A DNA stretch of 64,000 nt, taken from the NCBI GenBank assembly GCA_036362985.1, contig JAYGXS010000008.1, positions 12,758,251-12,822,250 on the forward strand, in the 5' to 3' direction. A program made the position numbers and the translations under genes. This document shows positions 43,970 through 54,799 of the stretch, piece by piece (position 1 is the first letter of the stretch; every line of letters begins with the position of its first letter). A model generated the notes under the pieces. It did no database searches. It was not told where the DNA came from and saw nothing but the letters and a program-made list of their open reading frames with translations. Source of the stretch: Ligula intestinalis (taxonomy: Eukaryota > Platyhelminthes > Cestoda > Diphyllobothriidea > Diphyllobothriidae).

Positions 43970-45690
43970 CCTTTGTTCTCAATTAATCCGCTATTGATGA
44001 TGCATTCTAGCCTTTAATTCCCTCATCTCGCTGACTCACTAGTGTGTTCAAGTATTGCCAGCTGTTGTTATTAAGTTATTCTGGTTGTAGGAGCAGTTAA
44101 GGGGGGGATGTCAGTCCTTACTACTGGAAATGGACTGCTGGCTACCAGACCTGCTTTTTTGTCATCGAGTCGCTGCCGTCACATGGTAATTTTGTCGCTA
44201 AGGCCATCGGTCTTGATAATTTTGCTTGCGGGATAGTTCTGTCTCGCAGATTTCCCGAAAACAACATGAGTATGAGATAGCCGCTACTTTAGTTACTTAT
44301 GCATGTATTTTTTGTCTACAGGGATATTTCCTGTTACAGAACTCGACGCCACCCAAAGTAGCGTAGCTTCCACTTTCCCAGGGTGCTTTCTTCTGGGGCG
44401 TTGGGTTCGCAACTTAAAAATAGGTGCAATCGAGAATAGAGCCGGGTGACTAATTCGGGGAACCTAGTTTTTGGACGCACGACACGACCGTGGTTGAACC
44501 AGTCGTTAAGACACTGGGTTCTGCAGGCTGCATGTGCAATCACCGCTTTTGGCATCACAAGAGGGCATGGCTCCGGATAACTCCTACGCACACTTTCAGT
44601 GAAATCCGTACCTAAATAAAGCAAAAGCCAATTCCAATCGCTTGTTACTTGCTGCGTTATGTAATTTGTATCAAGGGGAATGTTTCCTCGTAGTTGACCC
44701 ACCAAACTGTTCCGGTGCCTTGCTGTGGCTAAATGAGATCAAGTCTTCAATTTGTGAACGACGCACCGTGGCGACGAGTGTGCTGATCTAAAGTCTCAGT
44801 TCATGTTACTTCACTATAAATTTAAATAGTTTACCTAAGCTAATTGTTTTACTGACTTGTCGAATCGGAACGTCTTGTCGACGGCACCAGAGCAAAGTGT
44901 GATCGGGCGGTTGTTAGAAGCGTACCCAATGGGTTGATGCTATAGTCGTATTTGCAGATTTATTTCTCTTGGAATACATCGTAGACTGCCTGACCGGCCT
45001 TCTTCGTACCCGCAACCCGTTCCTTAATTAGTTTATACCGTATCAACCTCAAAACAAAGTCAAGATGCCCAGCTCCGTGACTGACAAGGTTTACCACAGG
45101 TCCTGGTTCATAACAAAACGTACCTGGCTTCATTCGGCAGGGAGGGAGGGCTTATATATCGTTTGATCTCGAATAAACTGACAGGTCGGTGCCTAGCACC
45201 GACAGCTTTTCACTTCATCCTTATATCGTGGACTACATGATGTGACATGGTTTGCGCGCAAGTTACTTCTAAATATTCTCACGTTCGGAATTTCGACTGC
45301 TTGTAAATTTTAGCGTACACATACTGCCTCCGGTCCGAATCTTGTGAGCTCGCAAGTGACCGATCAGGTCAACACGTTAGTCGGAGGTGTCGTTGCAGTG
45401 GGGGCGACAGTGTCCGCGTAAAACAGGTACGCTGAATCAACACAAGGTGCTAGATTGGAGCACGGCAGACGTCTTCCGGAATGCGCCCCCGTAGAACGTG
45501 GTGGCATGCTTAGGCGCAGGCTCACGTCGCGCCAGCCGTCTGCGTCTGATCCCACCTCAGGTCTTGCTGGCTCTATCTGGATGCCGGGCAGGGGTAGGTG
45601 AGGAAAGAACGAGTGCGGTAGATGCAGTCAGTGTAAGTCTATCGTCAATTCAAACTAACTTACGCACAAGTTGCCGCCATGCTGTGGAGC
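43970..45690. other. no recognised feature
   Basis: Intergenic sequence. No exon, ORF with a family match or repeat family member recognised. Confidence 0.4.
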
Positions 45691-45699
45691 AGACAATGG

Positions 45700-46130
45700 A
45701 GCTCGTCGAATACGACGAGAGAACTATCGTGCAGTGGAGACCGTTTGAAACTACCTTCCCATTTCTGGTTGAAGGGACGATGGCAGTGGGGGAGCAGTAT
45801 GAAAGGTGAAAACCTAGCAGCTGTGATCTTCAGGCCCGGTTTGTTAGGTGCAGAGAAAACGGCAGGAGGCCAAAGTGATACGAACAGTTTGTCCTGTACA
45901 GAAGGAGTGAAGGATAGAAAGGAGGAAGTCGGCTGTCGGACGAGCGTAAGCCTGCACTCCAGCGGGGCAGAATCCGAAGTTCTAGCCTGACGGTTTTAAG
46001 CCCGGCGGCCACCGAGAGCGATCTTGGTCTTAATCAGCCTTGGATGTGATTGGTCAAACCGGAAAAGGCCTACGGTGTGCGCGTGCTTGTTAGCCGTGCG
46101 ATACAAGCATGTGAGTGGCCCTTGAAGGGC
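45700..46130 (-). repeat. dispersed repeat family R3, copy
   Basis: AGCTGTGATCTTCAGGCCCG at 45819 matches the reverse complement of CAGGCCTGAAAATCGCAGTG at 30237. GTGATTGGTCAAACCGGAAA at 46047 matches 5352. Non-coding. Confidence 0.6.
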
Positions 46131-46489
46131 ACCGAGAAATGCAATCGCATGACCCTATACAGGCGTGCCATGAGAGGTAACTATAGGCTTGGTGTCCTGA
46201 CACTATCTAGTCCGAAGCTGTTTGGAGCGTGTGCTCTATGGACCACAAAAGCACAATGAAGAATAAAGTCACTGTTCATTAAGAAACCACAGTTGTAGCT
46301 TGTAGTAAATAACTACTTTAAGAAAGTTTCTGTGTGCATTTAAGAAAAGATGTGGCCCGAATTTTAGGGTATAATTCATTAATGGAATAATTAATACTTT
46401 CGAACCAAGTTTACAGTCACGCGGCGTCACACTCATTTTGATGCTATATTCTCCGGCGGTTATCTCAAAACTGGGGCTTTGGCAAATTT

Positions 46490-46610
46490 TAATAATTCAA
46501 TTGAACCACTCCTGGAAAACTCGGTGGGATCCGACCCAATGCCAGCAACAAGAAGGCTTCAGTACAGACAACGCTCTGACCAACCGAGCTCGGAGGCCCC
46601 ATCGGGAGCC
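46490..46610 (-). repeat. tRNA-like SINE head
   Basis: Minus strand: GAGCTCGGTTGGTCAGAGCG (A-box-like), a GTACTGAAGCC anticodon-arm-like stretch, and GGGTCGGATCCCACCGAG (B-box-like). The last segment pairs as a T-arm/acceptor remnant. Too diverged and too long between boxes for a functional tRNA. Confidence 0.6.
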
Positions 46611-47306
46611 GTGAGTTTAGTCCCATTTGGGTCACGTTTCTTAAAAGCACTGATTGTAGTAGTTACATTGCACACTACCGTCGTTCAGGCATTTCGAACA
46701 TATAAGTGAGGGGTGGGGGGGGGGGGGCACTTTCCACATAAAGTATCCTTTCCAGCGATTGTGTCTTCTTTGCCGCTACTTCCTGGGGATCGCTTTATCC
46801 TGTAGGCTATGAAGTAATTAATCCTTGTGATCTAGGATAGACCTATCCCAACAGTTATAAACCAGTTAATAAGAAGATAATATGTAGAAGGCCAGAGAGG
46901 TAGGGATAGTTTAATTAAGTGTGGAATGAGTGGAGTACTGGTAAGGAAAAATTAGTTCTCGGCCAAGTGCAGTCCAGCCGTGAGCGAGCCGAGTCCGTAG
47001 TCGCGGTCGGGCATTCAGTTCGCCGGATCCGGGAGTGGCAAGAGCGTAGGTAGCCACTGCCATAAGGTCCTTCGATAGTTGGCCTTGAAAGGTAACTAGC
47101 CAATTAGGATAGAGGAGGCGGACACACATCCGTGACCTTAACCGGCCTTTCACACGCTCTGGCGCGCACACTCTTAGTGACAGCGGGAGACACACATGCG
47201 GCTGGCGCCATAGGCGCACGAGGAACGCGATTTTGTGACCACATGCGAGGTCAATGCAATCGTTTGAATTGTCAGACTAATTGGTTACAATATAAACGAT
47301 GGAACA

Positions 47307-47864
47307 GTAGCTTATGTAGCCCCACACATTAAGCCCTACAACCTGCATGTTTTCCTACGAAAATGGTGCTATTCGGGTTTTATGGGCGGGAAATTACGAC
47401 ACGCAGTGGAATATACTTTAATAACTGCTAAATGCATTTTTATTTTACTGTATTTAGAAGTGTTGTTGATTTATATCTGTAGATTTTCCTAATCTGTAGT
47501 ATCATTTAACTTATTGCGTAAAAACCCGATTATAAAATTGCAAGTTTCTTAAATTTCACGAAAAATTGAAATGGTGGTTAGGAGGTCGTCTACTTCAACT
47601 TACCTGAGGTCCAACTTACCCTACTGGAGTTAGATTAGTATAGTCCGCGGCGCGAAGCGCCGCTCACACCATCAATTTACATGCGGAACAACCTGCTCCC
47701 AGCGGCCGCGGGAAGCAACTTCGACTACATTTTTTCACTTTAAACTTATAGAGATTTCCTTCGCTGCCTATCCTATTTCCCCGCCTCACAAAACTCTATG
47801 ACCACCGCTTTTTCAGGACAAAATGCTGGGACTAGAAGTATATGAGTGGGGTAACATGAGTTAC
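47307..47864 (-). mobile_element. MITE family M1, copy 2 (inverted)
   Basis: Begins GTAGCTTATGTAGCCCCAC and ends GTGGGGTAACATGAGTTAC, inverted ends of one another. TIR similarity continues inward about 100 bp (CTACGAAAATGGTGC..GGGTTTTATGGGCGGG versus AAAACTCTATGACCACCGC). The interior carries GCGGAACAACCTGCTCCCAG and CGGCCGCGGGAAGCAACTTC, reverse complements of copy 1. No ORF. Confidence 0.88.
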
Positions 47865-49162
47865 TTTTGCCGACATTGCTACAGCCACTTAAGTTTTGAA
47901 GGGCCCAGCCATGGAAAGTATTATCTGCGTTCTGTAAGTCGTCCTACGTATATGCCGCCAGTGACTGCCTTCTTCGTTTCCCCGTGTCCGCAAAGCAGCA
48001 ATTCACTCTGTCCAATGGACCTGCGATCAGGTTTTTTTAGCTGCCGAAATCTTTGTTCACTTGGCTTGCGGTCTTACAAAGTTTCCCCCTAATTCCACGC
48101 TCAGTGTCCGATTTTGCTACATTTGCGCACATGTCCATTTACGTTCCTATGGCAACGATGCCGATTCGGACAGGAGTTGGGTGATTTAACTGAAAAGCTT
48201 CCAGAACCGACGGAGTGCACGACAAAATAATAACCACGTCAGCGGTCCTGATCGACCGAATATCGATTTTTGGACATGCCATGATATGCTCTATTATTTA
48301 TCAGACGCTTTGTTCTGCCACAAGGCAACAGAACGGGTAGGTTACCTTCAGTGCGTGCGTGACGTCAGCAAACTCGACATACACCTCGTGGGTAGCTTAT
48401 TGCGCCCGCCTGATAGACGAGACAACCAACCGGACCAAGTTTCTCGCCAAATAGCAGGGCTGCCAGATAGGTCTAAAACCATAAATCGTCCAAATTGAGC
48501 AGTTTCTGAAACTACGCGGTTAGGAGTAAGCTGCATTTTCAAAAAGCTTCCCATTTCGGAAACTTCGGTTGCAATAACAGACCCTGCAACAGGTTATATT
48601 ACGCCGACTCTAGTGCCATCATTGTTGTGAAGAGCTGTGCTTTAAGCCACGTAACAGAGAGAGATGTGATAACAGAACTCATTAGATTTCCAGCGTTCTG
48701 AGCGAGTAGAACAGTCCCCATTCTTTCGAGAAAGCGAAAAGAAAATGTTCTAACCTTGTGTGTGCCTGTGTTAACACCGTTTATGTTCCCCAGTTACGTG
48801 TTAGGAAGAAAAGGCAGAACCGGATAGCAGATAGTACTTTTCTGTCAGTTCAGTAGTACATCAGCTCTGTTTCCTGTGTGGCAGCGGTGGCAGCACATTT
48901 AAGGGCCAGTAGTCATTTTTTTCCCTATTGGCTTTCCACGAAAGTCTTCCACAGGCAGCCGTCATGCCTCCAGCCATCGTGTCCTCAGGTGACCGGTTGA
49001 GCTCTCGGTGACGCGCGCACTTGCATGCATCTTTTAGTGACCCTTGTGATGCGTGACCTCAGAACCTGGTCAGCGGCGATCTCGCGTGTTCCCTCTTTGT
49101 TATCCTGGCTCGAGGACGGCGCGAGTGTTGGGCCCTCCTAACAGAAAAAAAACAAAGTGCGT

Positions 49163-49366
49163 AGAAGTTGAATCAATTGGGAATGCTTATTAAGTTAATC
49201 AAATAATCGAATATTTGCGCGCAATAATTAAAATGAGCCAATAATGCCCATTTGGGCACAAACGTCGATTCTAAATCACCTCTACGTTGGACCATTTTAA
49301 TTATCGCACGCAAGTATTCGGTTATTTGATTACTCAAATAAGTATTCCCAATTGTTGCGACTTCCA
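49163..49366. repeat. foldback element, about 61-73-bp arms
   Basis: Arms 49175-49235 and 49293-49353 are reverse complements with about nine mismatches in 61 bp (core TAATTAAAATG / CATTTTAATTA and AATCAAATAA / TTATTTGATT). Outer GAAGTTG/CGACTTC may extend the pairing. Spacer of about 57 bp. Confidence 0.9.
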
Positions 49367-49739
49367 TGCGTTTTACGTTTTTTTATTATTTTTATTTTCT
49401 GTTGATATGTCTCACCCATTTCATCCGGTCCCGCATTACAGAAGGATGTGGTTTTCGTGTACTGCTTATGACCGTAAATTGAGCTCGTACCGACCGGTCC
49501 CACCATTAAAGGACAGCCGTTCCAGAAAGCTGCAAGCAGTCTCCTTAGCCTTCGAAAGAAAACAGGTCAAATGCGCCCGATCTTCAGGAAAAATGATAAA
49601 ACAGCTAATTTTCCGCAGTTTAAAAGTTGTCAGACTGACGAAGACCACCTGAGTGGAACAGGTCAACAGGGTGCACACTACACCATTTCCAGTCCGCACG
49701 CGGTTTGGTCATACGAAAATGTTTCTGAGTTCTGAAAAT

Positions 49740-50110
49740 GGTCTTTCGCAGGGGGTTAAGAAAGTCTAACCGTGCAACTGCTATCTTCAGACCATGGTTA
49801 CTTAGTGCTGAGGAGAGAAGTCCTTAAAGGCCAGAGTAGATGGAAGAGTTTATTGTGTACACAACGGAAGAGGAGAATAGATTGACTTGGGAGAGATACG
49901 TCCGATCAGTAGGTTGACCGGGCCCAAGTGAGGTCTTAGAGTAGTCGGGCCAGAGGACAGATAGAGGGAGATCTTTCATTGGGTAGGTCGGCCTGGAGAT
50001 TTTGGACAGAGAGGCAACTTGCGTCGGGCACGCGTGCAAGCTCCTCATTCGTCGCCTCATAGATGCGATAACTATGATTGGCTGATCGAGACGTCGAGAA
50101 AGCACATCGG
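49740..50110 (-). repeat. dispersed repeat family R3, copy
   Basis: AACTGCTATCTTCAGACCAT, GAGTTTATTGTGTACACAAC and AACTATGATTGGCTGATCGA are reverse complements of blocks in the 29760-30120 copy. Non-coding. Confidence 0.75.
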
Positions 50111-51779
50111 TGAGCGTTTGGGAAAGTGCACTTCGACGCGAGCTAGTCAGGCAGGCACGACCCGCTACAGGTCTGCTCGATCATATCAACAGGACTGATG
50201 CCTTCTTACACAGGTTACTCGAAATTGTCTCCTATTTTAAGGAAGTAAAAGAAGATTTTCCCATTCCTACTTAGCAGTCACTGTCAATACCCCATAAGTA
50301 GACTAAGGTTACCTCTGTAAATGGGAATCCTTGGGAGTATGCACCTCAAGCGCCACTGCGCAAATGCATTCTGTCTTCGTTCTCCAAGCGCGGCACACTG
50401 CGCGATCTTGTCCGTTTTCCCGCTTGCTGTCGACACGCCGCGCGTACGCTTGAAGCTGATCGACACCCCAGCCTCATTTGATTGGCTGCAGAGGACAGTG
50501 CATTTAACCCACATGCAAGGCCACACAACGAACACAACGTTACGGACACACCCACCACACACACAAAGCTGGCAACTGGCGCGTGATGCAGCCTCTGTAC
50601 AGTCAGTTTTCCCGCAGTAAACCTATTCCAGTTTATTCCGCCTTCCCTGACCCGTGCTTTGGGGAACCTTCTGTGGTTGACATCAAAAACTTTCGAACAA
50701 TCCTCACCTGAGGATCTGGTGCTTCAAATACATGAGGAAACTCAGCTAGCTCCAATAAGTAAGTAGTCAAGAAAACAATCAGAGTGCCCCGGCTAAGCTC
50801 TTGCCCCTCATGGAAGGGAAATGCAGTCAAAAACCCCACAGAACAGATCTTTCCAGCGCTTACCGCATGCTCGAGCAAATGCATGACTGAGGAAGAGTGT
50901 TCGTTCAGATCGTACTAAAAGCAGAATTTTTTAACAACGGATGATAGTTCCTCGGGCCGTTCACTTTCAAAACGTTCTGTCAGCAGTAGCCTATATTTGG
51001 CCTCAGTAACCACGACCGTTTACGGTCCTAAGCTGGATCTCCGCGACCCGACAGGCTTATCAAACGAAGGTGCGACGGTTTCTTATCGAAGGAACAGTAA
51101 AGCAGTAGACAGCACAAGAAGATGTCACGGTGGTAGAAGTCATAATACAAGGTAAGTGAGTGCATATTCAGACAAGTGAGGAGGGAAAATCAGTCTCAAA
51201 AAGTAATTACAAATATGCAAGTATAAATACAAAGCGATTTCAATCATTGCAAGGACTTGTAGTGGGCTGCCGCTGAAGAGATCTTGACTGTCTCTCCAAG
51301 CTTTCTTTTGACGAAAACAATAAAATGTCGGAAGGTCGTCGGTCAAAGCTGCCTGCGCCGTCGCTTTCGCTGGTCTCCTTTGCCGCCGACGCCTGAAGAA
51401 CACAAACGCGTAGCGCATGGGTATCAATGTAGTTAAGTATTCGCTGAAAAGTTAAGATCAACATTCGAGCGGGCTTTTAACACACATTTGAGGTTGTTTA
51501 TTTTTTCCATTGAATTGACTTGAGGCGCAAGAGGCTATTTACTAGAAAAGAGTTCAGTTCAAATCAGTATATTGACGGAAATGGTGGGCCAACGCGGGCC
51601 AAAACCAACGTTTCGTGATATCCAAGGAATTTCGCAAGCCATTAAACGCTGCGGAACAAAACGTCTTGCTTATGCGTGTTGTGCCATAAAAGAAAGCTAA
51701 TGTGACCTGGAAAAGTTCTAACTATGTCTTTTTACAAGCCACCGGTTTGATACAAGTCATCTAGTCTGTAAGGAATGTA

Positions 51780-51970
51780 GTTTATGTTAATGGGAGGCGC
51801 TAGCCGATCAAGTTACGCAACACGCACGTCCCACTGTACCTTGGGGTGCAATCTCGAGACCCAGCAGGAATACCTGGGGTTCAGTATGGCTGCCTGATGA
51901 CGGCTAATAAGCCCGAAGTGACCGTTTCATTTAGTGATGTTCCCTCCTGTTTCTTCATGGGGTAGCTTTT
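51780..51970 (+). repeat. SINE body copy
   Basis: GGGGTTCAGTATGGCTGCCT then GATGACGGCTAATAAGCCCG and GTGACCGTTTCATTTAG match the body shared by the 39570 and 54350 SINEs. The tRNA-like head is barely recognisable. Confidence 0.6.
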
Positions 51971-52244
51971 TATAATAGATAAATCACATGACGTCATCCT
52001 TTGCAGGCCACAGCGTAATGGCTTGTACTTGAATTAGGAATACACCCACCATCGAATGCCGTCTGAATCTCAACAATAGGGTCCTTGCAATTAACGTGCA
52101 GTCTTCCAGCACTCCTCTTCCCCATAATTAAGAAGCCAGAGCTGGGGTGAGTTGCCAACACACAGCGAAAAACTTATGACGATTATGAAAATAGAAACGC
52201 CTCATCCAAGTAATAAAGGTGGCCCTGTGCACAATTCCAAGAAG

Positions 52245-52400
52245 GGTTAATATTCACGTGTCCTGATCCTAATACTAGCTCAAATTTTAACCCCAAAGCG
52301 TAACCCTACAGTTAATACTAACCGTAACCTTGAGGCTAACTTGCCTTGACGCTAACCTTCACTCTGACCTCAGAATAAACCCTAAACTAACCCCATTTCC
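52245..52400. repeat. degenerate CTAACC-type tract
   Basis: Repeated CTAACC/GTAACC/TTAACC-like words (TTTTAACCCC, CGTAACCCT, ACTAACCGTAACC, GGCTAAC, CGCTAACC, CCTAAACTAACCCC) with period drifting around 6-18 bp. It could be a decayed interstitial TTAGGG-type array, or merely a T/C-rich simple repeat. Confidence 0.6.
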
Positions 52401-52573
52401 TCTGCAATTTGGCGCAGACACCGACATAACGGTCGGTTTGCTACCACAGTAAAAGTACACACAAAGGGGGGCGGGGGAGAGAACGTGTGTCTTTAGTCGT
52501 GATAGATACAGATTTCTTGAAGAAATGCCATGGACCGAATCAGTGATTGCCCACGCCTAGTCAGAGGTCATCT

Positions 52574-52852
52574 TAGTGCTCACCGTAATGAGTTTATGTG
52601 TTTGCTGACGTTTCCGAGAGCTGGGTCGGCTTTCCTTTGTCAAAGCGTTATCTGTTTTTATCGATCAGCAATTTGAAGTTGCAGCTGTACGTGTCAGCCG
52701 AAGGCTGATCGATTTTTGCCTCGTCCGCTGCCAAGCCGCCACAACATATTAAATTACTGATCGATGAAGACAGTTTGCGCTTTGACAAAGGAGAGCCAGC
52801 CCAGTTCTCTGAAAAGTAAGTGAACACATAAACTCACACCGGTGAGCACTAA
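52574..52852. repeat. foldback element, about 101-bp arms
   Basis: Left arm 52574-52674 and right arm 52752-52852 are inverted copies (TTAGTGCTCACCG at both ends, GAGTTTATGTGTT, CTCCTTTGTCAAAGCG-type, ATCGATCAG near the loop) at roughly 80% identity. The 77-bp loop contains the GTCAGCCGAAGGCTGAT palindrome. Non-coding. Confidence 0.9.
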
Positions 52853-54349
52853 CACGATCTCTGATTCTGATCCCGGGTTTTTACTTTTGCAAATTTGAAA
52901 CCATATTGTCTCCCCAAATCTCAGAAATCGTTTTTTTTGTAGAAAATCGAATCTCGACGAACAAGGCATAGCTCACGAAACTATTAGAACTTATTGACGT
53001 CATACATTTTCGCGGCCTATTAGTCAATTGCAAACGATCATTGTCTATCGACCTGAAAGGTTTAATAGAGTATGAACTATTAGTAGTGGGCGCATGGTGA
53101 AGGCGTAGAGGAGGGGAGAGGTAGTTATCCCAGCAAGGCAGTTACAGTGAAAGCCTGTCAAACGTGATAAAACGGAGGGAAGGACAGGAAAGCGGTCGGT
53201 CATAAGGAGGGAGCAGGCCTGAGAGCCGATGGGTTTATCCATCGTTACCATGGCTGCGCGAGGATGATCACATGATCCAGCTGCTTACGGAGTTCTGGTC
53301 TTCTTCGGCGTATGGCAGCGGCCTCCGCAAATCGTTGGAGACGTCCGGCCGTCACCCGAAGTAAGTATTGCCCAATGTCCACTAGGCAATTCGTGATTGA
53401 ACTCTTGGGTATTTTATTTTCCGCCCTGAGTAACTACTTCGGCCTATGTTCAGCTGACCACGTTGCCTAGTGTCATTGCGTGCGCCAGAGTAATTTGCAT
53501 TCGCAGCTACATGTAAACGCGTAAACACAGTTTGATGTGGCGTGCATAAGCTTGTCTACTCTCTCACTTTGCACCCACATCTAAGACTTTTAGCTCCTAT
53601 TCTGTTAACCTATTAAGTTTTACCCTTATATGTCGATACTTAATTTGAAAGTTAACTTATTAATAGACAATGACCGTTCTCAGCTGAATAAAAGGTCGCG
53701 AAATTGTATTGCGTTAATAAATTCTGCTAGGCTCGTGATTTTTGCCTTGTTCAAATTCCTTCATGGAATCCAATGTTTCAATTTTCTGCATATCGATGAG
53801 TCAATTAACTACGGTGATTTTCACTGGCTCCCGGAAGGTGTGGCAAGCCCCCAGACGCAGTGTCGGTGTCGATGTAGGAAAAACTTCAAAGGCGTTTCTG
53901 AACACGTGCCAAGTCGCTACAGGGAAGACATGCGGACCAATCAGCGTGTAGTGGAAGGCATTCGTCCCCACCTAGTGTAAACGACAACAGACCAATAGAA
54001 ACCATCGTCATGACTAAGAGTGCGAATGGAGGCAATATATCCTCGCAGCCGCGGCAGAACAGAGGCTATTCTTAGCTGCCCAGCAGGCCTCGAGACGTGC
54101 ACCCTAAGCGCACAAGTGCAGACTAGGCTGTATGTGCGCATTTCTATGCTTAATCGAAATTGGCCTTCGACCGTAGCATAAGTGCTTCAGCGTTCGATTT
54201 AGTAAAGCGCAATTTACGTCGAAGGAGGGCAACGTAGTTAGACAGTGTCGAAAATACTTGTTGATAAACATTCACCGACCTCTAACGCAATTCCCTTGTC
54301 CCGCTTCGCCTTCGACCTCATTATTCGGACCCTGACGGCAGCCATAGCA

Positions 54350-54530
54350 GCTAGTATTGCCGAAAAAGGCAATGGAGAATGTAGTGACCGTTTCTAGCCT
54401 ACTAGCCATCGTCCGCCAGCCATGCTCAACCCCAAGTGGTGCACCAACCGAGCCTGGAACTGGCGACCTTTTGGTCAGCATCTAACGCCCTAACAATTGA
54501 GCCACGATCTCGTTTTCTTTCCAATTTAGG
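54350..54530 (-). repeat. tRNA-derived SINE copy
   Basis: Minus strand: CGTGGCTCAATTGTTAGGGC then GTTAGATGCTGACC (A-box-like), CGCCAGTTCCAGGCTCGGTT (B-box-like), then GGCTGGCGGACGATGGCTAG and GAAACGGTCACTACATTCTC, the shared body. This is the most tRNA-like head of the family in this window. Confidence 0.75.
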
Positions 54531-54799
54531 TCAGGTGATATTGACACTCGTTAATGAAGGTTCATTGACCGGTAAAATTATGATAATTAGAATGAAAGTC
54601 GATTTTCAAGTTACCGTGTTTTATAACTGCCAGCATGAGGAAGTGAATAAGACAGGCATCAGACACAGATTAGGAACGGCCTCATCGTCATATTATTCGT
54701 TGAGCTATCGAACATCTTAGAAGGTGCGCATATGGATTCCTTGTGAAATCTCCGCTATCATCAAAAGCAGGGTAGCAATCATGCCAGCCCACCACTGAC

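Noticed and set aside
45498..45990. Two overlapping ~100-codon open frames
   Set aside because: They fall partly in an R3 repeat copy and show no recognisable motif or splice structure.
46490..46610. Possible tRNA gene
   Set aside because: A- and B-box-like words are present, but the spacing and arms do not form a cloverleaf; it is a SINE head.
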